From positions 248,001 to 312,000 of the forward strand of contig NZ_JARHUC010000007.1 in NCBI RefSeq assembly GCF_029223255.1: DNA of 64,000 nt, written 5' to 3'. Shown in pieces: positions 8,393-16,794 of the stretch (positions are counted from its first letter, which is position 1; every line of letters starts with the position of its first letter). The DNA comes from Albimonas marina. Lineage in GTDB: Bacteria; Pseudomonadota; Alphaproteobacteria; Rhodobacterales; Rhodobacteraceae. A program made the translations under genes and the position numbers. Under the pieces are notes generated by a model. That model did not search any database and was not told the origin of the DNA. It saw nothing but the letters and a program-made list of their open reading frames with translations.

Positions 8393-9268
8393 ATGACCTC
8401 CGCGATCCTGATCGAGCAGATCGTCAACGGCCTGGTGATCGGCTCCATGTACGCGCTGATCGGCAGCGGCATCGCGCTGATCTACGGCACCATGCGGGTG
8501 CTGAACCTGGCGCATGGCGAGTTCTACATGCTGGGCGGCTACTTCGTGTTCTACACGGTCGCCGTCTGGGGCCTGCCGGCCTGGCTGGGCATCCCGCTCG
8601 CCGTCGCCGCCGGCTTCGTTCTGGGCGCGGTGGTGCAGCGCCTGACCATCCACCGGCTGCTGGGTCGCGAGGGGTGGATGTTCGCCACCATCGCCGTGAC
8701 CATGGGCCTGTCGATCTTCCTGCAGAACGCGGCCCTTCTTGTGTTCGGCGAGAACTTCCAGTCGGTCCCCTACTACATCGACGGCATCGTCCAGTTCGGC
8801 GAGGTGCGCCTGCCCGCGCAGCGGCTGCTGATCCTCGGCGTCGCCGCGGGGACCATCGCGGCGATGTGGTACGTGCTGAAATACACCCGCCTCGGCTGGG
8901 CGATCCGCGCGACCTCGCAGGACGCGGACGCGGCGGCGGTGGTGGGCATCCCCTCCGCCCGCGTCCATCTCATCACCTTCGGCCTCGCCGCGGCGCTGGG
9001 CGCGGTGGCCGCGGCGATGCTGGCCCCGATCTACTCGATCAACCCCTGGTCGGGTCTTCCGATCCTGCTCAAGGGCTTCGTGGTGGTGGTGCTGGGCGGC
9101 CTCGGCTCCTTCCCCGGCGCCATCGTCGGCGGGCTGGTGCTGGGCGTGGTCGAGGCGCTGGGCGTGCAGGTCACCTCGTCCGAGTGGCGGGACGTGATCT
9201 CCTTCGCGCTGATGATCGCCGTGATCTGGTGGCGGCCCTGGGGCCTGCTGGGGAAGAAGACGTCATGA
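8393..9268 (+). CDS. Liv-type ABC transporter permease (LivH-like)
   Basis: A 291-residue inner-membrane permease with about eight hydrophobic segments. It opens with the family's ILIEQIVNGLVIGSMYALIGSG stretch and has the GxMRVLNLAHGEFYMLG motif typical of LivH. GAGGAG lies 7 nt before the start. Forms the translocation pore with the LivM-like permease encoded 49 nt downstream. Confidence 0.92.
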   Translation: MTSAILIEQIVNGLVIGSMYALIGSGIALIYGTMRVLNLAHGEFYMLGGYFVFYTVAVWGLPAWLGIPLAVAAGFVLGAVVQRLTIHRLLGREGWMFATIAVTMGLSIFLQNAALLVFGENFQSVPYYIDGIVQFGEVRLPAQRLLILGVAAGTIAAMWYVLKYTRLGWAIRATSQDADAAAVVGIPSARVHLITFGLAAALGAVAAAMLAPIYSINPWSGLPILLKGFVVVVLGGLGSFPGAIVGGLVLGVVEALGVQVTSSEWRDVISFALMIAVIWWRPWGLLGKKTS

Positions 9269-9317
9269 GCGTCGCCTCCCGCGCCCCCTCCTCCCTCCTT
9301 CGTCCCGCGAGGTCCGC

Positions 9318-10310
9318 ATGTTCCATCCGCTGACGCTCCGCCAGAAGGGCGCGCTCGCGCTCGGGCTGCTGGCCCTGCTGCTGCTGCCGCTGGTCTCCTC
9401 CGACAGCTACCTGATGCACGTGCTGGTGCTGGCGATGATCTTCGGGATCTTCGCCTCGGCCTGGAACCTCGTCACCGGCTTCGCGGGGATGAAGACCTTC
9501 GGCCACCACGCCTTCTTCGGCCTGGGCGCCTACGGCTCGGCCCTGATCGCGATGAACGCCGGCCTCAGCCCCTGGATCACCATCTGGCTGGGCGGCCTCG
9601 TCGCCATGGCCGCGGGCCTTCTGATCGGCCTGCCGGTGCTGCGCATCCGCTCGATGCCCCACGTGGCCATCGTGACGCTGGGCTTCGCCGAGATCGTGCG
9701 CATCACCCTCTCGAACCTGAAGGACATCACCCGGGGCGAGCTCGGCCTCTGGGGCATCCCCTTCTTCGAAGGGTTCACGCTTCCGGGCGTCGGCGCGGTG
9801 AAGTTCACCCCCGCCGACAAGGTGCCGTTCTACTACCTCGCGCTGGCGCTGCTGGTGCTGGCCTGCGGGGGCATGGCGCTGATGATGCGCACGCGCGTCG
9901 GCCTCGCTATCGTCGCCATGCGCGACGGGGAGGACGCGGCCGAGTCCCTCGGCGTGAACCTCACGAAGCAGAAGCTGCTGGTCTTCGCCGTCTCGGCCTT
10001 CGTGGTCGGCGTCGCGGGCGCCTTCTACGCCCATTACATCACCATCCTCACCCCCATGGCCGCCGTGGGCGCGGACCTGATGATCCTGGTCATCGCCATG
10101 GCGCTGGTCGGGGGGCTGGGCACCTTCGCCGGCCCCCTGCTGGGCGCGCTGATCCTGACCGCGGCCTTCGAGCTGCTGCGCGATCTCGAGAACTACCGCC
10201 TGCTGGTCTACGGCGGCCTGATCGTCCTGGTGGTGATGTACCTTCCCAAGGGGCTGGTGACGCTGGTCCCCTCCGTGCGCGAGGCGCTCGCCTCGCGCCG
10301 CCGCGCCTGA
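9318..10310 (+). CDS. Liv-type ABC transporter permease (LivM-like)
   Basis: A 330-residue inner-membrane permease. The LivM hallmarks are visible: NLVTGFAGMKTFGHHAFFGLGAY near residues 50-75, and a late GGLGTFAGPLLGA stretch. An earlier ATG at 9265 overlaps the previous stop but closes within 25 codons, so the ATG at 9318 is the start. It completes the five-component importer; the M20 hydrolase gene follows 16 nt later. Confidence 0.92.
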   Translation: MFHPLTLRQKGALALGLLALLLLPLVSSDSYLMHVLVLAMIFGIFASAWNLVTGFAGMKTFGHHAFFGLGAYGSALIAMNAGLSPWITIWLGGLVAMAAGLLIGLPVLRIRSMPHVAIVTLGFAEIVRITLSNLKDITRGELGLWGIPFFEGFTLPGVGAVKFTPADKVPFYYLALALLVLACGGMALMMRTRVGLAIVAMRDGEDAAESLGVNLTKQKLLVFAVSAFVVGVAGAFYAHYITILTPMAAVGADLMILVIAMALVGGLGTFAGPLLGALILTAAFELLRDLENYRLLVYGGLIVLVVMYLPKGLVTLVPSVREALASRRRA

Positions 10311-10326
10311 TTTCGGAGCCTTCGCG

Positions 10327-11661
10327 ATGACCGCCCCTCTCCCCCTCGATCCCGCCGTCGAGGACGCCATCGTCGCGGCCGTGGACGCCGCCTTCGACGA
10401 CCAGATCCGCTTCACCCAGGCGATGGTCCGCTGCCCCTCGACCCGCGGGCAGGAGCACACCGTCCAGGACCTGATGGAAAGCGCCATGGCGGGGCGCGGC
10501 CTCGACGTCGACCGCTGGAAGGTGCGGGTCGAGGACATCAAGGACATGCCCGGCTTCGCGCCGGTGGTGGACGCCGACTACGCCAACGCCTGGAACGTGG
10601 TCGGCGCCTTCCGCCCGAAGGCGCGGGCCGAGGGCGGCCGCTCGCTGATCTTCAACGGCCATGTCGACGTCGTGCCCACCGGCCCGTGGGAGCGTTGGAC
10701 GACGCCCCCGTTCGAGCCGCGGATCGAGGGCAAGTGGATGTACGGGCGCGGGGCGGGGGACATGAAGTCCGGCCTCGCCGGCACGCTCTTCGCCCTCGAC
10801 GCCCTGCGCGCCGCGGGATTCGAGCCGGGCGCCCCGGTCTGGTTCCAGTCGGTCGTCGAGGAGGAGTGCACCGGCAACGGCACGCTCGCCTGCCTGCAGC
10901 GCGGCTACGCCGCCGACTGCGCCTTCGTGCCCGAGCCGCTGGGCCCGGTGCTGATGCGCGCCGAGGTGGGGCTGATCTGGTTCCGCGTCCACGTCGACGG
11001 CGACCCGCAGCACGCCTCGGCCGCCTTCCAGGACGTGGGCGCCAACGCCATCGAGAAGGCGCTTCTGCTGTGGCCCGGCATCAAGGCGCTGGAGGACGAG
11101 TGGAACGCCCGCAAGGGCGACCGCCCGCCCTACGAGGACCACCCCCACCCGATCCGCGTGAACCTGGGCGAGATCGAGGGGGGCGAGTGGACCTCCTCGG
11201 TCCCCGCGAAGGCGGTGCTGAACGTGCGGGTGGGCGTGTTCCCCGGCGACGACCTCGCCGACATCCGCGCCGAGATCGAGGCCCGCGTGAGGGAGGAGGC
11301 GCGCAAGGATCCGTACCTGTCCAACACGCCGCCGCGGATCGAGTGGCACGGCCACATGGCCGAGGGCTACGTGCTGGAGAACGCCGAGGCGCCCGAGGCG
11401 GCGCTGGGCGCCGTCCACGAACGCCTGACCGGCGAGGCCCTGCGCGCCGAGCCGAGCTCGGCCGCCACCGACGCCCGCTTCTTCGGCCTCTACCAGGGCG
11501 TGCCCGGGCTGGTCTACGGTCCGGTCTGCGAGCGTCCCCACGGCATCGACGAGCGGGTGGACCTCGACAGCGTGCGCCACGCGACGAAGGCGATGGCGCT
11601 GTTCATGGCCCGCTGGTGCGGGCTGGTTCCAACGGGCGCGAAGGAGCGCGGCGATGCTTAA
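10327..11661 (+). CDS. M20-family metallohydrolase (ArgE/DapE/ACY1-like deacylase)
   Basis: A 444-residue cytoplasmic amidohydrolase of the M20 dinuclear zinc family. Metal and catalytic motifs are FNGHVDVVPTG (His112, Asp114), GRGAGDMKSG (bridging Asp145) and VEEE (about 178-180, with the general base). The dimerisation domain sits in the middle. Such enzymes cleave N-acyl amino acids or small amide bonds. GGAG lies 8 nt before the ATG. It shares the operon with the importer and overlaps the next hydrolase gene by 8 nt, so it probably acts on the imported compound. Exact substrate unknown. Confidence 0.88.
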   Translation: MTAPLPLDPAVEDAIVAAVDAAFDDQIRFTQAMVRCPSTRGQEHTVQDLMESAMAGRGLDVDRWKVRVEDIKDMPGFAPVVDADYANAWNVVGAFRPKARAEGGRSLIFNGHVDVVPTGPWERWTTPPFEPRIEGKWMYGRGAGDMKSGLAGTLFALDALRAAGFEPGAPVWFQSVVEEECTGNGTLACLQRGYAADCAFVPEPLGPVLMRAEVGLIWFRVHVDGDPQHASAAFQDVGANAIEKALLLWPGIKALEDEWNARKGDRPPYEDHPHPIRVNLGEIEGGEWTSSVPAKAVLNVRVGVFPGDDLADIRAEIEARVREEARKDPYLSNTPPRIEWHGHMAEGYVLENAEAPEAALGAVHERLTGEALRAEPSSAATDARFFGLYQGVPGLVYGPVCERPHGIDERVDLDSVRHATKAMALFMARWCGLVPTGAKERGDA

Positions 11662-12880
11662 GGCGAACCCCGAGCGTCTGTGGGACGCGCTGATGGAGCT
11701 GGGCCGCATCGGCGAGACGCCGGGCGGCGGCGCCCGGCGCCTGGCGATGGACGCCCTCGACGGCGAGGCGCGCGCGCTGCTGAGGCGCTGGCTGGCGGAG
11801 CTGGGCCTCGCGGTCGCGACCGACCGGCTGGGCAACATCTTCGCCCGGCGCGAGGGGACCGACCCCGACGCCGACCCGGTGGTGATCGGCAGCCACCTCG
11901 ACACCGTGCCCACGGGCGGCAAGTTCGACGGCGCCTACGGCGTGATCGCGGCGCTCGAGGTCCTGCGGCGCATGGCCGACGAGGGGCTGGCCACCCGCGC
12001 CTCGGTCGAGCTGGTGATCTGGAACAACGAGGAAGGCGCCCGCTTCTCGCCGATGACCATGGGCTCCTCGGTCTTCGTGGGGGACGTGGCGCTCGACTTC
12101 GCCCTGTCGCGCACCGATCCCGACGGGGTGACGGTCGCGCAGGCGCTGGAGGCGCTGGACGAGCCCGGCGAGACCGTCGCCGTCGGCGGACGCCCCTTCG
12201 CCGCCTATCTCGAAACCCATATCGAGCAGGGCCCCCTGCTGAAGGAGGCCGGCAAGGACATCGGCGTCGTGACCGGCTCCTTCCGCGCGCGCTATTTCGT
12301 GGCGAGCGTGACGGGGGAGGCGGGCCATGTCGGCCCCACCTTGATGGAGCAGCGCCACGACGCGCTCGCCGCCGCCGCGGAGCTGATCCTGGGCATCGAG
12401 GCCATCGGCCGGGCGCGGGGCCGCGACGGCCGCTCCAACGCTCCGCACCTGGAGCTCTCGCCCAACGTGCGCGGCGTGATCCCCAACGCGGTCCGCGTGA
12501 GCTGCGACATCCGCCATGTCGAGGCCGGACCGCTGGCCGAGATGGAGGCGGAGCTGCGCGCCCTGTGCGAGCGCGTCGCCGCCGAGCGGGGCGTGCGCGT
12601 GGAGCTGGCGCAATACTTCGCCTTCGGCCCGATCGACTGCCACGCGGCGATGAACGACATGGTCCGCGGCTGCTGCGAGGAGCTGGGCCTCTCGACCATG
12701 GACATCCTCGCGGTGGCCAGCCACGACGCGATCCCGATCATGGGCTACTGCCCGACGGCGCTGTTCTTCATCCCCTCCGAGACCGGCATCAGCCACAACG
12801 AGGCCGAGTGGAGCACGCCCGAGCAGTGCGCCGCGGGCGCCGACGTGCTGCTGGCGGCCACCCTCAGGGCCGCGGGCTGA
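11654..12880 (+). CDS. Zn-dependent N-carbamoylase/allantoate-amidohydrolase-type M20 hydrolase
   Basis: A 408-residue amidase of the hydantoinase/carbamoylase branch of M20. The branch-specific motifs are all present: GSHLDTVPTGGKFDGAYGV, WNNEEGARFSPMTMGS, HIEQGP and SHDA. Members hydrolyse N-carbamoyl-L-amino acids, ureidopropionate or allantoate, releasing CO2 and ammonia. GGAG lies 7 nt upstream of the ATG and the start overlaps the previous gene. The pairing of two different M20 hydrolases with a Liv-type importer points to a route for N-substituted amino acids or ureides. The gene ends 17 nt inside the convergent lysR gene. Confidence 0.87.
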   Translation: MLKANPERLWDALMELGRIGETPGGGARRLAMDALDGEARALLRRWLAELGLAVATDRLGNIFARREGTDPDADPVVIGSHLDTVPTGGKFDGAYGVIAALEVLRRMADEGLATRASVELVIWNNEEGARFSPMTMGSSVFVGDVALDFALSRTDPDGVTVAQALEALDEPGETVAVGGRPFAAYLETHIEQGPLLKEAGKDIGVVTGSFRARYFVASVTGEAGHVGPTLMEQRHDALAAAAELILGIEAIGRARGRDGRSNAPHLELSPNVRGVIPNAVRVSCDIRHVEAGPLAEMEAELRALCERVAAERGVRVELAQYFAFGPIDCHAAMNDMVRGCCEELGLSTMDILAVASHDAIPIMGYCPTALFFIPSETGISHNEAEWSTPEQCAAGADVLLAATLRAAG

Positions 12881-13778
12881 GGCGGGGCGGGGCGGGCGTC
12901 GGCCCGCCCCCGGCCCGCAGCCCCCGCGCCACCTCGTAGACGGCGTCCACGAGCCGGCTGCCGGAGTCGGCGAGGCTGAAGACGTATTCGTCCACGCGCG
13001 CCGAGACCTCGGTCAGACGCAGCCGCGCCGCCCCGTCCTGCCGGCTGGTGCCGTGGCGCCAGAGGAACCCCACCCCCAGCCCGCTGACCACCGCCTCGTA
13101 GAGCCCGTCGCGCGCGTCCAGCGTCAGGAACGGCGTGGGCGAGAGGCCGGCGCGCGCGAACATCCGGTCCACCACCCGCTGCGTGGACGAGCCCCGCGCC
13201 CGGAAGATCAGGGGCGCGGCGCTCAGCTCCTCGGCCGTCGCCGTCTCCTGCCGGGCGAGCGGGTGGGAGGGGGGCGCGATGGCGATCACCTCGTTGCGCA
13301 TCAGCGCCTCGCGCCGGAAGCGGGCGTCGGGGGCGACCTCGGGCAGCACGCCCACGTCGACCTCGTGGTTGAGGACCGCGCGGGTGATCTTCTCATGGCT
13401 GCCGGTCTCGACCCGCAGGGTCACGCCGGGATAGGCGCGGTGGACCGCGGCCACCAGCGCCATGCCCGGCATCGCGTTGCCGAGGCCGATGGCGATCGAG
13501 CCCTGGGCGAGCGAGGCGCCGCTGCTCAGCAGACGCTCGGCCCGCTCGCCCGCCTCCAGCATCCGCTCGGCCGCGTCGCAGACCTGCAGGCACAGGGGCG
13601 TCGCCGCCAGCCGCCCCCGCTCGCGCCGGAACAGGCGCACGCCGTAGGCCGTCTCCAGCGCCCGCACGCGCTGGGAGACGTTGGTCTGGCTGACGCCCAT
13701 GCGCCGCGCCGCCGCGGCGTAGGAGCCCGCCTCCGCCACCTGGCGGAGCGCGTCGAGTCGGGAAGGCGAGAGGGTCAT
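12864..13778 (-). CDS. LysR-family transcriptional regulator
   Basis: A 304-residue regulator. The N-terminal HTH (residues 1-60; LDALRQVAEAGSYAAAARRMGVSQTNVSQRVRALE) is followed by the type 2 periplasmic-binding-like effector domain (about 90-295; starts at GSIAIGLGNAMPGM). The 3' end overlaps the convergent hydrolase gene by 17 nt. Its start faces the phosphatase/Dpp-importer operon across a 342-nt divergent gap containing a perfect palindrome, the usual LysR arrangement, so control of that operon is more likely than control of the upstream one. Confidence 0.88.
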   Translation of the reverse strand: MTLSPSRLDALRQVAEAGSYAAAARRMGVSQTNVSQRVRALETAYGVRLFRRERGRLAATPLCLQVCDAAERMLEAGERAERLLSSGASLAQGSIAIGLGNAMPGMALVAAVHRAYPGVTLRVETGSHEKITRAVLNHEVDVGVLPEVAPDARFRREALMRNEVIAIAPPSHPLARQETATAEELSAAPLIFRARGSSTQRVVDRMFARAGLSPTPFLTLDARDGLYEAVVSGLGVGFLWRHGTSRQDGAARLRLTEVSARVDEYVFSLADSGSRLVDAVYEVARGLRAGGGPTPAPPRLSPRP

Positions 13779-14120
13779 GGCGGGAATCCGAAGCCGGAGT
13801 TCGAGGTGGCCAAACCCTAGCTTCCGTCTGTAACAGGCGCGTCACAGCTGTGAGGCAGGTTGCCCCCGTCGACCGAGGGGCCCCGCCCCCGCGACCGCGC
13901 CGGCCGCCCCAGGCGGCCTGCGACGACCCCCGCGATCCGCGCGGCGCCCTGCGCCCGCGCCCAGACCCCGCCGACCCGGCCCGCCGGGCGCGGCGCCCTC
14001 CCGCGCCGTGGCGCGGGCCGCTCGACCTCTCCCGCGTTCCGGCGCGGGCCCTGCCATGCCCCCGCGCCGCGGCGCGGGCCTGAACCCACGCGGCGACGCC
14101 CGCCGCCGAAGGAGCCCGCC
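13779..14120. promoter_or_regulatory. Divergent lysR/phosphatase-importer control region
   Basis: A 342-nt gap with no convincing gene. Near lysR it holds a perfect 12-bp palindrome, TCACAGCTGTGA (13843-13854). Just before it, TGTAAC (13829-13834) and GTCACA (13842-13847) form a 5/6 dyad, candidate LysR sites. The remainder to 14107 is extremely GC-rich with several GGCGCGGGCC-like short inverted repeats. The far end carries GAAGGAG (14108-14114), the ribosome-binding site that fixes the TTG start of the next gene. Confidence 0.5.
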
Positions 14121-14924
14121 TTGGACGCAGACCTCGCCTTCCGCACCGCCGCGCTCGATGCCGCCCCCGCAGCGGCGCCCGGCGCCCGGCGCTGGCCCGC
14201 GCTCGATCCCGCGATGGTCGAGGGGGCGGCGCTGGTGCTGTGCGACCTCGACGGCTGCCTCGTCTCCGAGGGGCGGGCCTTCGCCGACGCCGCCGGCTTC
14301 GTGGACCTGTGCGGGGCGCGGCTGCGCATCGTCTCCAACCGCTCGGACCTCGACGCCGACGCCTGCGCCGCGGCGCTGGCGGGGCAGGGGCTGGCGGTCC
14401 CGGCCGCGCATCTGTGGCTGGCGGGGGAGGCGACGCTGCGCCACCTCGCCGAGGCCCTGCCGCGCGGCGCCCGCCTGCGCCTGCTGGCGCCCCCGCCCCT
14501 GGCCGCGCGGGCCGCGGCGCTGGGCCTGAGCCTCGCCCGGCCCGGAGAGGGCCCGGTCCCCGCCGCCACGCTGCTCTGCCGCGACCCCGCCGCGGGGGTG
14601 GAGGAGCTGGGCGAGGTGCTGGCCGACGTCGCCGGGGGGGCGGAGCTGTGGATCTCCAACCTCGACCTCTCGCACCCCGCCCATGACGGCAGCCCGGTGC
14701 CCGAGACCGGCGCGCTGCTCGCGGCCCTGCGCGCGATCCGGCCCGGCCTGAGCTTCCGCAGCCTCGGCAAGCCCCACCCCCACCTGCTGACCGCCGCGCT
14801 GGCCGAGGCCGGCGTCGCCCCCGCCGACGCGGTCTTCGTGGGCGACAACCCCGACACCGACGGGCGGGCCGCGCTGGCGGCCGGCGTGCGCTTCGTCCAC
14901 CTCGACCGGAGCCTCGCGCGATGA
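14121..14924 (+). CDS. HAD-superfamily phosphatase (class IIA, NagD-like)
   Basis: A 267-residue cytoplasmic hydrolase. Motif I is LVLCDLDGCLV (near residue 37, nucleophile Asp), motif II is IVSNRS, the motif III Lys is in LGKPHPHLL, and motif IV is VFVGDNPDTDGRAA. The order and spacing match class IIA HAD phosphatases (NagD, phosphoglycolate or pyridoxal-phosphate phosphatases). A TTG start at 14121 is chosen because GAAGGAG lies 6 nt upstream; the ~87 codons before it are low-complexity Pro/Arg sequence. Its stop overlaps the permease start (ATGA). Being first in an operon with a Dpp-type importer and a metallophosphoesterase, it probably dephosphorylates the imported product. Confidence 0.83.
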   Translation: MDADLAFRTAALDAAPAAAPGARRWPALDPAMVEGAALVLCDLDGCLVSEGRAFADAAGFVDLCGARLRIVSNRSDLDADACAAALAGQGLAVPAAHLWLAGEATLRHLAEALPRGARLRLLAPPPLAARAAALGLSLARPGEGPVPAATLLCRDPAAGVEELGEVLADVAGGAELWISNLDLSHPAHDGSPVPETGALLAALRAIRPGLSFRSLGKPHPHLLTAALAEAGVAPADAVFVGDNPDTDGRAALAAGVRFVHLDRSLAR

Positions 14925-15847
14925 CCCTCGTGATCCTGCGCCTGCTGGCCAAGACCGCGCTGACGCTGCTCGCCATCGTCACCGCCACCTTCTTCGCGAC
15001 CCGCCTCTCCGGCTCGCCGATGGAGACCTTCCTGGGCGAGGGGCTGACCGCGGAGCAGCGCACCCAGATGATCGCCTATTTCGGCCTCGATCTGCCGATC
15101 TGGGACCAGTACCTCGCCTACCTGCGCGGCCTCTTCGAGGGCGACTTCGGCCTGAGCTTCGTCGAGCGGCGCCCCGTCGCCGACGTGGTGGCCGAGCGGA
15201 TCTGGCCCTCGGTCCAGCTGCTGCTGGCCGCGGTGGCGCTGACGGTCGCGGTGTCGATCCCGCTGGGCGTGATCGCGGCGGTGTGGCGCAAGAGCTGGGT
15301 GGGCTCGGCCGTCCTCGCGCTGGCCTTCGTGGGCTACGCGGCGCCGGCCTTCGTGCTGGCGATCTTCATGATCCTGGTCTTCAGCTACACGCTGAACTGG
15401 CTGCCGGTGGTGGGCTCGTCGACGCCCCTGCACTTCATCATGCCCACCATCGCCATGTCGGGCGTGCTGATCGCGGCGCTGACCCGCTTCACCCGCAACG
15501 CCATGCTCGACGTGCTGGGGCAGGACTTCATCCGCACCGCCCGCGCCAAGGGGCTGTCCGAGGCCGCGGTGGTCCTGCGCCACGGGCTGCGGGCGGCGTC
15601 CGTCACGGTCCTCTCGGTCATCGGGCTGCAGGTGGCGGGGCTGGCGGCGGCCGGCTCGGTGGTGGTCGAGACGATCTTCTCCTGGCCCGGCATCGGCCAG
15701 CTGCTGGTGAACGCCGCCATCGTGCGGGACTACCCGGTCCTGCAGTTCGGGGTGATCGCCGTCTCCTTCGCCGTCGTCGTCGTCAACACGCTGACCGACA
15801 TCGCCTACTCGCTGGCCGATCCGCGCCTGCGCCTGGCCGGGAACTGA
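14921..15847 (+). CDS. Dpp-type ABC transporter permease (DppB-like)
   Basis: A 308-residue inner-membrane permease of the peptide/nickel/opine class with about six transmembrane segments. It shows the DppB-type N-terminal periplasmic region (ATRLSGSPMETFLGEGLT) and the cytoplasmic EAA-like loop around RTARAKGLSEAAVVLRHGLR. Start overlaps the phosphatase stop by 4 nt; the partner permease starts 5 nt after its own stop. Confidence 0.92.
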   Translation: MTLVILRLLAKTALTLLAIVTATFFATRLSGSPMETFLGEGLTAEQRTQMIAYFGLDLPIWDQYLAYLRGLFEGDFGLSFVERRPVADVVAERIWPSVQLLLAAVALTVAVSIPLGVIAAVWRKSWVGSAVLALAFVGYAAPAFVLAIFMILVFSYTLNWLPVVGSSTPLHFIMPTIAMSGVLIAALTRFTRNAMLDVLGQDFIRTARAKGLSEAAVVLRHGLRAASVTVLSVIGLQVAGLAAAGSVVVETIFSWPGIGQLLVNAAIVRDYPVLQFGVIAVSFAVVVVNTLTDIAYSLADPRLRLAGN

Positions 15848-15852
15848 GCGCC

Positions 15853-16734
15853 ATGACCGCCTACGCAGACCCCGCCCCCCGCCGCCTGCGCCTGCCGCGG
15901 CTCGAGGGCGCCGACCCGATCCGCCTGATCGCGCTGGCCGTCGCGGTCCTGCTGGTCGCCGCCGCGATCCTCGCGCCCCTGGTCGCCCCCTACGACCCGC
16001 TGGGCCAGAGCCTGATCTCCCGCCTGCGCCCGCCCGTGGGGTTCGAGCGCGCCTCCCCCGGCCACTGGCTGGGCACCGACGAGCTGGGCCGCGACGTCCT
16101 CTCCCGCGCCCTCTACGGCCTGCGCCTGACGCTGGCGCTGGCCGGGGGCGGGGCGCTGATCGGCCTCCTGATCGGCGGGACCATGGGCCTCGTCGCCGGG
16201 CTGCGCCGCGGCTGGGTCGAGGACCTGATCATGGGTCTCGTCGACCTGCAGATCGCCGTGCCCTTCACCCTGATCGCGCTCCTGATCCTGGCGCTCGCCG
16301 GATCGTCGCTGGAGGTCCTGGTCCTCGTCCTCGGCATCGCGGGGTGGGAGCAGTACGCCCGCATCGTGCGCGCCGAGACCCGCCGCCTCGCCGCCCAGCC
16401 CTTCGTCGAGAGCGCCCGCGCCGCCGGCGCCTCGGGCGGCTACATCGCGCGCCGCCACCTGCTGCCGAACCTCGTCTCGCCGCTGGTGGTGCAGTTCACG
16501 CTGGCGCTGTCGAACATCGTGATCCTCGAGAGCACGCTCAGCTTCCTCGGCCTCGGCGTGCAGCCGCCGCATCCCTCGCTCGGCTCGATGGTCGGGCTGG
16601 GGCGGGACTACATGCCCAGCGCGCCCTGGATCGTCGCCGTGCCCGCGCTGCTGATCGTGCTGCTGACCTTCGCCGTCCAGATCCTCGGCGACTGGCTGCG
16701 CGACCGGGCAGATGTCCGCCTGCGCGAACGCTGA
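15853..16734 (+). CDS. Dpp-type ABC transporter permease (DppC-like)
   Basis: A 293-residue inner-membrane permease. Typical DppC marks are the N-terminal APYDP followed by the HWLGTDELGRDVLSR motif (about residues 75-90), then the EAA loop ESARAAGASGGYIARRHLLPN and the LSFLGLGVQPPHPSLGSMV stretch. The ATG at 15853 lies 5 nt after the previous stop; longer readings of this frame run through the DppB gene and are not real. Confidence 0.92.
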   Translation: MTAYADPAPRRLRLPRLEGADPIRLIALAVAVLLVAAAILAPLVAPYDPLGQSLISRLRPPVGFERASPGHWLGTDELGRDVLSRALYGLRLTLALAGGGALIGLLIGGTMGLVAGLRRGWVEDLIMGLVDLQIAVPFTLIALLILALAGSSLEVLVLVLGIAGWEQYARIVRAETRRLAAQPFVESARAAGASGGYIARRHLLPNLVSPLVVQFTLALSNIVILESTLSFLGLGVQPPHPSLGSMVGLGRDYMPSAPWIVAVPALLIVLLTFAVQILGDWLRDRADVRLRER

Positions 16735-16794
16735 CCCCCCATCGAACAACAAGACCGCCCCGCGCGGCCCCTTCCCCCTCACGGAGTGAGACCC

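Noticed and set aside
9265-9317. Alternative start overlapping the LivH-like stop for the LivM-like gene
   Set aside because: That frame closes after about 23 codons and is out of frame with the permease.
13860-14120. 87-codon N-terminal extension of the HAD phosphatase
   Set aside because: Pro/Arg/Ala low complexity without homology; GAAGGAG 6 nt before TTG 14121 marks the start.
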